From Incurvaria masculella (taxonomy: Eukaryota; Arthropoda; Insecta; Lepidoptera; Incurvariidae): a stretch of 64,000 nt of DNA. The stretch is from contig OX335642.1 in NCBI GenBank assembly GCA_946894095.1, positions 3,855,021 through 3,919,020 of the forward strand, read 5' to 3'. A program made the position numbers and the translations under genes. The notes under the pieces are model-generated. The model saw nothing but the letters and a program-made list of their open reading frames with translations. It did no database searches and was not told the DNA's origin. Positions 49,341 to 59,404 of this stretch are shown here, in pieces. Position 1 is the stretch's first letter. Each line of letters opens with the position of its first letter.

Positions 49341-50429
49341 CTCATCTCCGTCATTAACGTGTCACCTCCGAGCTGATATATAAAGCTTGTGTATTGTCTC
49401 ATTCCATGCCCTCGCTGTGTGATGTTGCGATAAAACGGCACAGCGCAAGTTGGTAGGTGGCGTCGGCGGCTCGTGTCTAGTGGCGTCTCGTAGCTTATGC
49501 ATTTTTATCGTTTATAGACTTAGGCCTTGTTGTGCGGGGTGCGATTTGACGTACCCACCGGCCGTGGGGGGGTGATTCTAGATCTTGTTCCAGACATTTT
49601 CTGTTTTTTATTTTTTTTAATTTTTTTTTTAATTGCAATAAACTTTTATCTTTTAAACATAAATGCGCCTTTCACCACTGTTTTTTTTTATGCTCAAGAA
49701 TCACCCTTTGACGTCTTTTGGGTGTGTTTTCTTGTCGCCCATGTGACGTGATAGGTTAGGGGTTTTTTTAATGCTCCTTGGTGTGTTCCAAAATTACTAT
49801 TAGCTGTGTTTGTATTCCTTGCATGCGTTACTGTAGACAATACATAGTATTTTTTTTATAAAATCGATGTATTTTTAAATACCTGTTTCGATAATCGCTT
49901 TGGGCAATGTACTGCGCTTGTATAGGCTCTTGAAACCATCGCAATTTGACTACCTTAGTTGTAGAGATAACATATTGGAAAGTTATAACGATGTGACAGT
50001 GGATAAAAATATCATCACAAAGCTACCGAAAAGTTAATCAAAGTATCTTGATGAACCGATAACAATGATATTTCTTTAATTAGCTATTAGCGCATGTTTT
50101 GAATTATTATCAAATCTAATTAAATTATCTAGATTACAAAAAAATACTTTTCTTCTTTCCGACGTGAGAGTTTTGGGTGCATGATATGTTTAGTTTAGTG
50201 TGTGTATGTTGGGTGTCCAAATTGATGTTAGATATGTAGATCAAAAGATAAATGTATTAATATCTGCATCACAAAATATTTATATTAGGACTGCCTAGAT
50301 ACTGTTTCTCGTTTTGTGGATACCCTTAATTTTTTTTCAAGGAATCAAAATAAAACGGTGACAGGGAATTAACGATACAAATATTTTTTCAACATTCGTT
50401 TTTTACAAAAAAATGTTACTTGTAGGGTT

Positions 50430-50985
50430 AAGCAGCGAGCATAGAAGGACGTGAGTAGCAGCCAAATATTGTTCGTATCGGGGCGGCATAGCCACTTTTA
50501 CATACAATTTTAGCAGCGCCAGCAAAGTTTGCTTACACAATCCCTTACTACCTGATTTTCGCATGTACCAATCTTGTACTTATGTATGGAAGCGAGACTT
50601 GGGTATGGCAGAAGAGATGCAGTAGAAATGCGTTCCTTGAGGAAAGTTTGCGGAATTTATGTAACGGACAAATTTCGAAAGGACTGGGTTAGAGAGCAAT
50701 GTCAATTGAAAAATGATGTTGTGACTAGAATCGAGAAAGGAGTGCTAAGATGGTTTGGACACATGGAATGAATGGATGACGAAAAAACGACGAAACAAAT
50801 TTACAGAGCAGAAGTGAGCGGAAGTGTCGTGCCCGGGCGGCCTAGAAGAACGTACCACGACCAAATTGATGTAATTCTTCATAAAGGTCTGGTACGTAGC
50901 ACCCGTAACCGTAGAGCATCATTTCTGCCTACCCTTCCGGGAAAGCGGCGTGAATGTATGTATGTATTCAACGACACATAAGAAC
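50430..50985 (+). mobile_element. degenerate non-LTR retrotransposon 3' part
   Basis: Three pieces of frame encode MRSLRKVCGIYVTDKFRKDW, then GVLRWFGHME, then GRPRRTYHDQIDVILHKG and STRNRRA. This is the C-terminal end of a LINE reverse-transcriptase ORF ('LRWFGHVERM...GRPRRT'). A stop interrupts after GHME. The 3' end carries 'tctgcctacccttccgggaa' and a GTAT tail. Confidence 0.8.
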
Positions 50986-51060
50986 TTCACTGGACGCCAT
51001 TTAGTGCAACGGACATTCGATTTTGCGCATCCCTAATTCTTCAGCGAACTAACTACAGTT
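50986..51060 (+). mobile_element. family E inverted-repeat end
   Basis: 'cgccatttagtgcaacggac' followed by 'attcgattttgcgcatccc' and 'aattcttcagcgaactaac' matches the right end of 35122-36047. The next stretch, 'cctacgctgccgcaatacga', also occurs near 35485. Confidence 0.6.
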
Positions 51061-51360
51061 AGACATTTTCATCTAACTCGTTCCTACGCTGCCGCAATAC
51101 GAATGAGTTTCAATCGCTCCCCCCGCCCTTCTATTCTCGTTGTTTGGAATTGTCAATCCTTTCACTGTCCTCAAAAGCAGACTTGAGGCAAAAAAATAGT
51201 GGGAAAAGAAAAATAATCATTCAATTTGAGTATACCAATTTTATCATGTGTAGCCCTAGAGGTTAGGCCTCTTTTATAGTACGACCACTGAAAGATTACA
51301 GATTTGACATGTAAATGAAGACGGACGTGTTGTAATGTGCTTCCATTGTGCGCGTTGCAG

Positions 51361-51473
51361 AAGCGTTGGTGTCGCTCGGCTTCAACCGGCAGGACATCGA
51401 GTTCTCGCTCGCGGAGGCCAAGTACGACGACGTGTTCGCCACCTACCTGCTGCTGGGAAGGAAGAGTACAGAC
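51361..51473 (+). CDS. par-1: par-1 exon 9: UBA domain
   Basis: Acceptor 'gtgcgcgttgcag', donor ACAGAC|GTGAGT; 113 nt, residues 590-626. It encodes ALVSLGFNRQDIEFSLAEAK followed by YDDVFATYLLLGRKSTD, the ubiquitin-associated-like fold found just C-terminal of the kinase in MARK, which contacts and tunes the catalytic domain. The MGY-type loop reads LGF here. Phase 0 leads into the spacer. Confidence 0.96.
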
Positions 51474-51524
51474 GTGAGTTACCCAAGTCTAATATAATTA
51501 TCCGTACTAAGCAGGAATGTCGCT

Positions 51525-51797
51525 TTTTAGGGTTCCGTACCCAAAGGGTGAAAACGGAACCCTATTACTAAGCCTCCGCTGTCCGTCCGTCCGTCCGTAT
51601 GTCTGTCTGTCACAGGGCTGTATCTCATGAACCGTAATAGGTAGGCAGCTGAAATTTTCACTGAGTGTGTATTTATTTTGCCGCTATAAAAACAAATATG
51701 GGGGTTCCATACAAAAAACGTGATTTTTTGTGTTAAATCTTGTACGATGGCATGGAACCCTTCGTGTGCGAGTCCGACTCGCACTTGGCCGGTTTTT
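51525..51797 (-). mobile_element. 'ccggccaagtgcgag' dispersed repeat, near-complete
   Basis: Reverse orientation: 'tttttagggttccgtaccca' to 'ctcgcacttggccggttttt'. It begins about 50 bp after the UBA exon donor. Confidence 0.9.
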
Positions 51798-51854
51798 TTT
51801 AACAAATATGTATCCCCCCTTTAGATTCGTGAGTTACCTATCTCTCTAATACCA

Positions 51855-52130
51855 GACCTTTTTTTTCATGTAACTGGACATGGATGGCCAATACCATACC
51901 TACATCATGATATTACTGCAACATACTAGAAATAGGACTCAACTATGCAAGATGCCAGGAGCTTCCCTTTAAGATCACGACTACATTGAACTGGATGGAA
52001 CGAATAATCTTGAATTGCCACTTCGACATCTTTTCATCTGATGATACCAACCAGGGGGGGCTCAACTCTATCTCCTTAAATTAAGTCCACCTAAAGTTTT
52101 ACCTGGATTTGTGGCTCATGGAGCAGCAAA
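51855..52130 (-). mobile_element. diverged SINE body, antisense
   Basis: 'tttttttcatgtaactggac', 'atggatggccaatacca', 'ctacattgaactggatgg' and 'gataccaaccagggggggct' follow the SINE order. The head is not recognisable. Confidence 0.7.
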
Positions 52131-52386
52131 ATCGGATGAATAGTTTCGGCGCTACTGAGGAACCTACGTAAATACAAATATACATACATAGTGTGCTAAC
52201 ATTGTAACCCTTCCTTTTGGATTCGCTGAAGTTGGGTAAAAAATACTTTGGTGAAGGGTAAAAAAACTTTTCTGTCGATTAAGCAACTGACAACTATAAT
52301 GTTGTCATCAGTGTGTCAAGGCAAAGGACGCTTAATTCCATCCTCCATATTTGCGTCGTGGTAAAGCGAACATTGTCCGTGCGCAG

Positions 52387-52495
52387 CCCGAGTCGGACGG
52401 CAGCCGGTCGGGCTCGTCGCTGTCGCTGCGCACGGCGGCCGGCGCGCCCCCCTCCGGCGCGCCCCCGCCGCAGCCCTCGCAGCACCACAACCAGG
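52387..52495 (+). CDS. par-1: par-1 exon 10: spacer (PESDGSRSGSS)
   Basis: Acceptor 'gtccgtgcgcag', donor CCAGG|GTGAGT; 36 codons plus one base (627-662). It begins PESDGSRSGSSLSLR, the same motif that follows the UBA domain in fly PAR-1 as I recall it, and becomes Pro/Gly/Ala-rich, ending QPSQHHNQ. It is GC-rich relative to the flanking introns. Confidence 0.9.
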
Positions 52496-52794
52496 GTGAG
52501 TCACCACGCTGTGCCACAAGCTTAACTCGACTTCCTGTGAGATGCAAAACAGAAACAGGCAAATTACACCAAAACATTATTTTGCAATCATCCAAGAGGT
52601 CTTTAACTTATTTAGGTTGGAGTGCACGATTTCTGGTTAGAAGGGACAATTCAATTCAATTCAATTATTTATTCGTCCTTAGGTTCACTTTGTTACACTT
52701 AGACAACGTCAATTTTTTTTTTATAAGGGTCCTAGCAAAACTATATTTGAACATTGAACATTGAAAACAACTACATTTGAAGCTTTGTAATCAG

Positions 52795-52866
52795 ATTTTT
52801 TGGTCATGACATTCGTCGGAAGCAGGATTCGAACCTGCGACCTTTCGATTACATGCCCACTGCTAT
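52795..52866 (-). mobile_element. tRNA-Thr-like SINE fragment
   Basis: The reverse complement reads 'gcagtgggcatgtaatcgaa', then 'aggtcgcaggttcgaatcct' and 'gcttccgacgaatgtc', with a good B box and T arm. The anticodon stem and acceptor do not pair, so this is not a working tRNA. Related to 22352-22425. Confidence 0.6.
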
Positions 52867-53764
52867 AACTCATAAAACTATCTATTATTATAGTAATGGT
52901 TATTATAGATCTAACTTCTTTCTTCTTCAGGCGAAAAAACAGATGTATTTTAATTTTAAAATTATTACTAACCAGACATCGTGCACTTAAGGGAGTTTAA
53001 CCCTGTAAAAAATCATTTCAAGTCACTGGCTTTCATTTGGTCGTTATAAGGCTCTGTATTTTCCACAAAATCTGGCAGGAAAATAATGCAAAGGGCTTAG
53101 CTAATAGTAATAATAGGCCAAATCTGGAATGCGGGAGAAATACGTAAAAATAACTAGCTTTTAATTCGATTATATTTGAAACATGAAACTTTCATTGAAG
53201 CTTTCATTAAAGTGTGCATTATTCCATTCTATTTTTTTAAAGCTTATTTTAAAAGTATGTTGATTTTACGTATATTTTTTAATTGCATTCACGCACCAAG
53301 AAATCAAATTCGAGCATCCCTTTTGAGAATTGTTTTCAACTCTTGCCATTTTGTGCTTGCCGTTTTGCTAAGGATACATTTTAATTAAATATTTTTTTTG
53401 TAGTTGAGTAAACAAATTTCATTGCGGTGAATGTTTTAATATTAACCCGCTTGGTGCATTAGAAACTGGTTAATTCATTTTAATTATTGACATTTGGGGC
53501 TTACTGTTACGATTACATCAAACGCTTATGTTACGTCTTGGGTAATAATACAGGTTCACAATTTTCACATCCATTGCAGATGGAAGTTATTTGGTTTGTG
53601 TTGGTTATTTCATCCCTTCACTCGAATCCAATTTTGCTGCATTATGAAATGTTTTAGTACGGAAGCCTGCAATGCGTTTAATGCATGCTCGTTACATTAA
53701 GTTTACACTAGAGCAACGATTATCAGAACTTACTGTCAGTTCAGAAATTAAAAAATAAACACTT

Positions 53765-54086
53765 GTGTGGTCAGTCCGAGTTCTCACCTCAACTGGCGTT
53801 TATGGAACTTCGAAGTTACGTAGAAATGTCAAACCCATACAAATTTTACTACGAATTCTGTGGGTTTTATTCTTCAACTTGTCAAAATAAAGCTGGAGTC
53901 AGCGTAAACAGCAACATCAACTTGTTTTCATATGTACGCTGTCAATTCAAACTCATGCTCGCAAATGTTAGTTCGTTAACGCTTACTGCAATTGCACTTC
54001 AATTATCCATACATTTCTAAATGCTAGTCGATCGGTTTGGCGTAATTGCCAATTTGGGTGAGAACTCTTGACTTGAGGCTCAGATG
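53765..54086. mobile_element. MITE family C, diverged copy
   Basis: 'gtggtcagtccgagttctca', 'cctcaactggcgtttatgga' and 'gctagtcgatcggtttggcg', 'tgggtgagaactcttgact'. Several indels compared with the young copies. Confidence 0.8.
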
Positions 54087-54421
54087 AAATTGTTGTCGAA
54101 TGCATGGTAAAATATGATTTGTGAAAACCTTTTTTGTAATGTAGAGCAGCTGCATATCAAGCACAAAAACGGGTAAATAAATTCACTCTCTAGAATATGG
54201 CATGGCACCTCGCTCACGAAGCAAAATTGGCAACGCCTAATTTACACTTAGTTGCTGCCATATGTTCCGGTCCACATAAAAGATGTGGTCATTCGTATAA
54301 TCGCCGCTCTACTGTGATACGTAACGTGGGGGTGCGGAGGGGGAAGGGAGGAGAGAGGGGATGGTGCGAGAGTGCAAGGGTGGACACCGAGTGTACCGTG
54401 TGGGTTGCGTGTCGCGCGCAG

Positions 54422-54529
54422 TGGGCGGCTCGCCGTCGCACCGCGGCGTGCAGCGCTCGAGCTCGGCGACGGCGCGGCCGGCGGCGTCGCGGCGCGCCTC
54501 CTCCGGAGCGGAGGTCGTCCGGCCGCAAG
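54422..54529 (+). CDS. par-1: par-1 exon 11: spacer (SHRGVQRSSSA, SRRASSGAE)
   Basis: Acceptor 'gtgtcgcgcgcag', donor CGCAAG|GTGAGC; 108 nt, with split valines at both ends (663, 699). It contains SPSHRGVQRSSSATA and SRRASSGAE, basophilic-kinase-type serine motifs that match the conserved spacer of insect PAR-1. The overlapping antisense frames at 54248-54597 are GC shadows. Confidence 0.92.
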
Positions 54530-56014
54530 GTGAGCCGTCGCCGCCACCGCCCCGCGACCCGGGCGACTGCGGCGACTTCACGACAATCGATCGCCATTTT
54601 TATCGAAGCGGGACCTTTGCGATATATTTTAAAGGAAGGAATACACCTAAAATCCCTACCCGAAGTCTAGGTCTCCCTAGGTCTCAAGACCTAAGAACTG
54701 TCTTTGAATATCAGCATAACGCACAACCTTCTTGTGAAGTCTTACAACATAGTGCCAAAGTCGCCTAGGCATTGTTTGCCAAGAAACTCCCCACATCTCT
54801 TACCCCTGACAGCTCTGAAAGATAATGACAGCTGTCTGTGACTCCTGACAACTCCAACGGTAAAATCCAACTCAAAACTGTGAAATAGGAAAGGTATATT
54901 AATATTTCTTACAATTCTTGGTGGAAGTCTCCCTTGATTTACATAAACATGTGTGAAAAAGGCTCTTTCAAATATAGCTTGATATCTGTGACATACACAA
55001 TAGGCAGTGTGACCACAAGAAAGCAGCCAGCCTTTTGCCAAGGTCCCCCAAAAAAGTGGGCGCAAGTGGTGATTAACTTAATCTTTGCTTGGACTGTATT
55101 GATTTTTTTGGTGTTGTTTTAGTTATTAACAGTTAATCGGGAATTCTGTAGTGGAATATGTTTTTATTTGTGTGCTGCGGGAAAATCAAATTCTACTAGA
55201 TCAAGGTACTAGACATATCAATCTGACATATTCGCAGGTATCGAGATATATTTTATAGTCTGTCTGTGTCTGCAGTAGCTACATTAATTGCGGACCAAAT
55301 TTTTATGTTCATATTTGGGAATTTGAAAAAAACATGTATAATCAATAAGATTAACAGTATTTTGTGCCGAATTTTTATCTTATTTCCACTAATCAATTAC
55401 AATTTTACTAACATATTTTGCTTGTGTAGTTACCTACAGAAGTTGATTGACTCGCTGGACTAACAACATTAAGGTGTATCCACACCGGTGCAGGCGGGGG
55501 CGTGTTCTGATTTTCTTATGAGCTTTCTGTGGGAATGTGCCTCCGTCATATACAACTGCCAATCATTAATTTTAAATATGCATTTTGATTTCATGTTTGC
55601 ATAGCCGATAAAAAATATTTTGCATCATGGGTTTCATTGCGTCATCTTATTGTTATTTATATTGTACGCCTATTGAATCTCACTGTCCCGTGAGTGTTGC
55701 TTGTGGTTTCGCTTGTGCACACACAATCTTAGTGACATAATCAGAGAGGCACTGGAAAGAGAAACAAATCGACGACATGAGGGGGTCACAGCTGCATGAT
55801 GTAATCCCTCCGTTTCCATTCTACTATCGCTCAGGTTGCTCGTTTACGTTTACATTACCAAAATATCAATCGACCAACCCTGTAGATCATTTATCTAAAG
55901 GGCTCTCGAACATGTTTCTCTTGCCTGTGTAACGGCCACTAGTACGGGCGATGCTCACGGGTCTGTGTGAGAGGCAATGAACGTAAGTGACGTGATTTTG
56001 ACGTGGCGTTGCAG

Positions 56015-56091
56015 TGTCGGGCGCCGCCACCACCGCCAACAACACGCAGGCCACCGCCACCACCACCACATCTTCCAACTTCAAAAGACAG
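56015..56091 (+). CDS. par-1: par-1 exon 12: Ala/Thr-rich spacer ending SSNFKRQ
   Basis: Acceptor 'gtggcgttgcag', donor AGACAG|GTGCCA; 77 nt. The product is SGAATTANNTQATATTTTSS followed by NFKRQ (700-724). The last residues join exon 13 to give FKRQNTIDSAS, a conserved PAR-1/MARK spacer motif. Confidence 0.9.
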
Positions 56092-56179
56092 GTGCCACAC
56101 CATTTGTTGACATTTCATTATTTTTTTTGCATGAAACTGTTTTATCAAAATTGTGAATTTGGGAGCAGGATCCTTCCAT

Positions 56180-56452
56180 GCTAACATTATAAAGCGAGAT
56201 GTAACTTTGTCTGTCGTCTGTCTGTTACGTTTTCACGCCTAAACCGCTGAACCAATCTTGATGAAATTTGGTATAGAGAGAGTGTGGACCTTGGGAAAGG
56301 ACAAAGGCTACCTTTTGTGGCGAAAATTAAACTAAAAAGTGATGAAAAGCGGGATGAAAGTTTATATGGGGAACTCATATAACATAAGATGTTTGGTTCA
56401 GCCAGACATCAGTCCAAAGCGAACCGAACGGAGCCGGTTACATCTGCTAGTA
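56180..56452 (+). mobile_element. ubiquitous 'cctaaaccgctgaacc' dispersed repeat
   Basis: 'cattataaagcgagatgtaa', 'cacgcctaaaccgctgaacc', 'ttgatgaaatttggtataga', and the end 'acatctgctagtatg'. It is a very common non-coding repeat in moths. Possibly a Helitron-like end (CTAG), but I cannot prove this. It lies about 90 bp after exon 12. Confidence 0.65.
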
Positions 56453-56490
56453 TGAAATAAGTGTATTGATACATAATATGGATGCAAAAA

Positions 56491-56808
56491 ACCGGCCAAG
56501 TGCGAGTCGGACTCGCACACGAAGGGTTCCGTACCATCGCAAAAAAAAAACAAAAAAAAAGTTTTTTGTATGGGAGCCCCCTTTAATTTTAATTATTTTT
56601 TAATCTTACCAATTTGTTGTTATAGCGGCAAAATAAATACACACTCTGTGAAAATGTGAGCTGTCTACCTGTTACGGTTACTGAGATACAGCCCTGTGAC
56701 AGACGGACAGACGGACAGACGGACGGACGGACGGACGGACGGACGGACGGACAGCGGAGGCTTAGTAATAGGGTTCCGTTTTCACCCTTTGGGTACAGAA
56801 CCCTAAAA
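56491..56808 (+). mobile_element. 'ccggccaagtgcgag' dispersed repeat, full copy
   Basis: 'aaccggccaagtgcgagtcg' to 'gggtacagaaccctaaaaat', with a long GGAC tandem run (about 56703-56750). Confidence 0.92.
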
Positions 56809-56872
56809 ATCTATAAGACCAGTGATGTTTCGTTTTGGGTTCTTCACTCAGCTTATCAATAAAATCAGCACA

Positions 56873-56985
56873 TTTTTTCATGTAACTGGGCATGGATGGG
56901 TAATAACACCTACTGTCATTCTATTAGCCGAATTAGGTGTCATGCGAGGGTGTTCCTTATGTTGCACGGCGGCATTGAACTGGAT
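56873..56985 (-). mobile_element. SINE 3'-part, antisense
   Basis: 'ttttttcatgtaactgggca', 'tggatgggtaataacacc' and 'cggcattgaactggatt' are the end of the SINE in reverse. It is placed tail-outward relative to the SINE at 57040. Confidence 0.65.
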
Positions 56986-57039
56986 TGGCTTGAGGTAAAT
57001 GAAATGAAAAATTTAACTAGACATTTGCATATCCATGCG

Positions 57040-57420
57040 TACACATCACGAATGCAGCTGTTACATGGTTTGGAATCCATGTAAATCTGTAGTGACCCTT
57101 CTACTAGGTGGTAAGGCTAAGCCCGGTCGGGTTGGTACCATTGCATTGGATGAAAATATGGTCAATGAAAAAATGCATACCATCCAGTTCAATGTGCTTA
57201 TCTCCTGTTTCCACCACCTCCAGTTACCTGAAATCTGATAGTTAACTTTTGGTTACATTGCATATTTGTATGGTGTAACTGAAAGTTAACTTTATTTTTT
57301 TTGTAACTGGAGGTGGTGGAACCGGGCGTATGAAGGGCACCTGATTCTTTCGGGAATGCTGTGTGTTGAGCTAATATCACGCTAGAGGGTGTTGGATTAG
57401 CCATACAATATTTTGACTTT
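57040..57420 (+). mobile_element. SINE body interrupted by a small MITE
   Basis: Left piece to about 57206 ('ggaatccatgtaaatctgta', 'ggtaaggctaagcccggtcg', 'catccagttcaatgt') and right piece from about 57331 ('gggcacctgattctttcg', 'gtgttgagctaatatcacg', 'ggattagccat') are consecutive parts of the SINE. The middle is the inverted-repeat element at 57207-57322. Confidence 0.8.
57207..57322. mobile_element. 116-bp MITE inserted in a SINE (family J)
   Basis: The ends 'gtttccaccacctccagtta' and 'taactggaggtggtggaac' are inverted. The inner arms 'agttaacttttggttac' and 'gtaactgaaagttaact' also pair. Found once in the window. Confidence 0.85.
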
Positions 57421-57506
57421 TTTATGATACTATTCATGCATGTCTCCCGGTTGAAATATTTAATCAAAATGTCATGCTAATACTGTGTTTTTGAAAATGT
57501 TTTCAG

Positions 57507-57563
57507 AACACAATCGACTCGGCTTCCATAAAGGAGAACACGGCGCGGATGGCTCAGATGCAG
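57507..57563 (+). CDS. par-1: par-1 exon 13: NTIDSASIKENTAR
   Basis: Acceptor 'atgttttcag', donor ATGCAG|GTGACA; 57 nt, both phases 0. It encodes NTIDSASIKENTARMAQMQ (725-743), nearly the same as the fly PAR-1 spacer segment as I recall it. Both flanks are intronic SINE material within about 100-250 bp. Confidence 0.93.
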
Positions 57564-57814
57564 GTGACATTATTATCTAGCTAACTTTATTTTCTGTACT
57601 GAATAAGAACAAATATTAGTTTCAAATTTTTTGCAGAAATGTATTAAATTGATCATTCAATTAATTCCTTTACCATTCGGTGATTGTTATTCAAACAGCA
57701 TGAGATATTTCGAGGAAATTTTTTTCAAATCCAAATTTCACCCTGGCGTGTCAGAATCTTCGAGCGATGAGCGGTGGGCTCATTCATGAAGGAAATCTAT
57801 GAGCCATATTTTTA

Positions 57815-58200
57815 GCAGCTTGTAGCTTAGGGTTCGGAGCATTGTTTCTTTTGCCAGAGGTTACTGGTTCCATCACCGCCATGTTCATGCACAACTTTTT
57901 GTTTGTTTGTTGGATAAGTGTTTTCCTTCACGAATCATCATGGTTTAGAACCCTTGTAAAACCGTAGGTCCCCCCTTACTCTACTAGCTGTTAGGGTTAA
58001 GCCTGCCCGGGTTGGTAACATTGCATTGTATTAAAAGATGGTCCAACATTTTCCGTGTTTTCCATCCAGATCAATACAGCTGTGCTCACAATGGGAAGGT
58101 CCTGGCGCATGGCACCCAATTCCCTCGGAAATGCGGTTTCTTTGGCTAATATCACGACAGTAGGTGTGACATTAGCCATCATGTCCAGTTAAATAAAAGA
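57815..58200 (+). mobile_element. SINE with tRNA-like head, full length
   Basis: 'gcagcttgtagcttagggtt' (A box), 'gaggttactggttccatca' (decayed B box), 'ttggataagtgttttccttc', 'ggttaagcctgcccgggttg', 'gtcctggcgcatggcacc' and the end 'attagccatcatgtccagtt', then A-rich. It ends about 40 bp before the exon 14 acceptor. Confidence 0.85.
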
Positions 58201-58239
58201 TAAAAGTGAGTGTGTATAAGCAGCGGTGTGGTCTTGTAG

Positions 58240-58288
58240 GTGCAGAGCTCCGCGCGGCCGACCAGCATTCAGCCCAAGGTGGAGCAAC
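58240..58288 (+). CDS. par-1: par-1 exon 14: short spacer exon with tandem acceptors
   Basis: Acceptor 'gtcttgtag', donor GCAAC|GTGAGT; 49 nt giving VQSSARPTSIQPKVEQ plus one base. A second AG lies six bases later (gtgcag), so splicing could omit Val-Gln without changing the frame. The intron immediately upstream is a full SINE that ends about 40 bp before the acceptor. Confidence 0.82.
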
Positions 58289-58927
58289 GTGAGTTCTCCG
58301 TCATGTCACTACCTAACACAACTTTTACTTTTCCTAACTCGGCAACAGGCGGACCTTGGTCCTTATCGGGACCCCGGATTGTCAAACCTTGGACCGCCAT
58401 ATCGACAGTATACTGGTAAAACCCATTGCGTGGCATTTTTTTTGTAATAATGCTGTTTTCCTTTATTTTTCAAACTCTTTCTTTTACCCCCACTTTTATT
58501 TTAACCTATATATTGATACAACGTTTAGTTTTAAAGTTAGGTTGTGGAAACACATTGACACTTTTACCACACATTATGAGCCATTCATATTTCAAGTCCA
58601 TTACGAGGATTTTGCCAGTATACCGATGAATTATAATTAAATCATATTTGTATAAAACTAGCCCTACATTCATATGTCTAAAAGCCTTTTATCTTAGCTA
58701 GTACCTTTATTTTAGGCTCATACCCATACGTGACCGATTTACCCATTGTTTTCCCCCCAACCCACCCCCTAGTTACCTACTGTAGTATGTCTCAGAGCCT
58801 CCTTCCTCCATTTTCACATAGGTTTCTCAATGTCATAAAATATTGATTACTTTATAATATAATAAAATAAAAAATACGTCCATTTTGGCGGCGGTGCGAT
58901 GTGTGAGAGTGCTGTGTGTGCGGGCAG

Positions 58928-59042
58928 GGCGCGCGCCGACGTCGACGTCGGGACGCTCGGAGCGGCGGCAGACGGCGCCGTACGACGCGGCCGCCGCGCC
59001 GCCCGCCAAGGACAAGCTGTCGCCGGCGCACGACGCGCCCAG
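58928..59042 (+). CDS. par-1: par-1 exon 15: Arg/Ala/Pro-rich spacer
   Basis: Acceptor 'gtgtgcgggcag', donor GCCCAG|GTACGT; 115 nt, split Arg760 to split Ser798. It encodes RAPTSTSGRSERRQTAPYDA, then AAAPPAKDKLSPAHDAP. Phase fits on both sides. It is strongly GC-rich against an AT-rich intron. I do not recognise a specific functional motif beyond basophilic-type serines. Confidence 0.85.
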
Positions 59043-59149
59043 GTACGTCGACCCCCGACACTGCTGCAGAGCAGAGCTCATCGTCTGTCTTACTGTAAAA
59101 GCCCGTTTATTGGTAATTCCTAGATTTAACTTGTGAATCTTAGGATTTA

Positions 59150-59400
59150 CCAACATGAGTTGGTATATGTATGAAAAGACAATTTTTTTTGGCCTTTTGC
59201 CAATAGAGTTTTGTAAATGCTATGTTAGGTTATGTTTTACCATGTCTCCGAGGTAATATTTACAAAGTTAAGTTTTACCATGTCTCTGAGGTAAATCCTA
59301 AGATTTACGAAGTGAATGGTAGTAAAAGTCCGTCCGAAAGTTCTTAGAACAGTTCGGACTTTAACCATTCAGAGTTGGTAAATCTTAGGTTTCCGGATAG
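59150..59400. repeat. local direct and inverted repeats after exon 15
   Basis: 'ttttaccatgtctc.gaggta' occurs twice (59232, 59273). 'gaatggtagtaaaagtccg' (59314) is inverted as 'cggactttaaccattc' (59357), and 'aaatcctaagattta' recurs around it. Possibly a small element; class unknown. Confidence 0.6.
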
Positions 59401-59404
59401 GTTA

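Noticed and set aside
52795..52866. functional tRNA-Thr gene
   Set aside because: The B box and T arm are good, but the anticodon and acceptor stems do not pair. It is a tRNA-derived repeat fragment, as at 22352-22425.
54248..54597. three overlapping minus-strand frames of 90-102 codons
   Set aside because: Antisense shadows of par-1 exon 11 and its GC-rich flanks.
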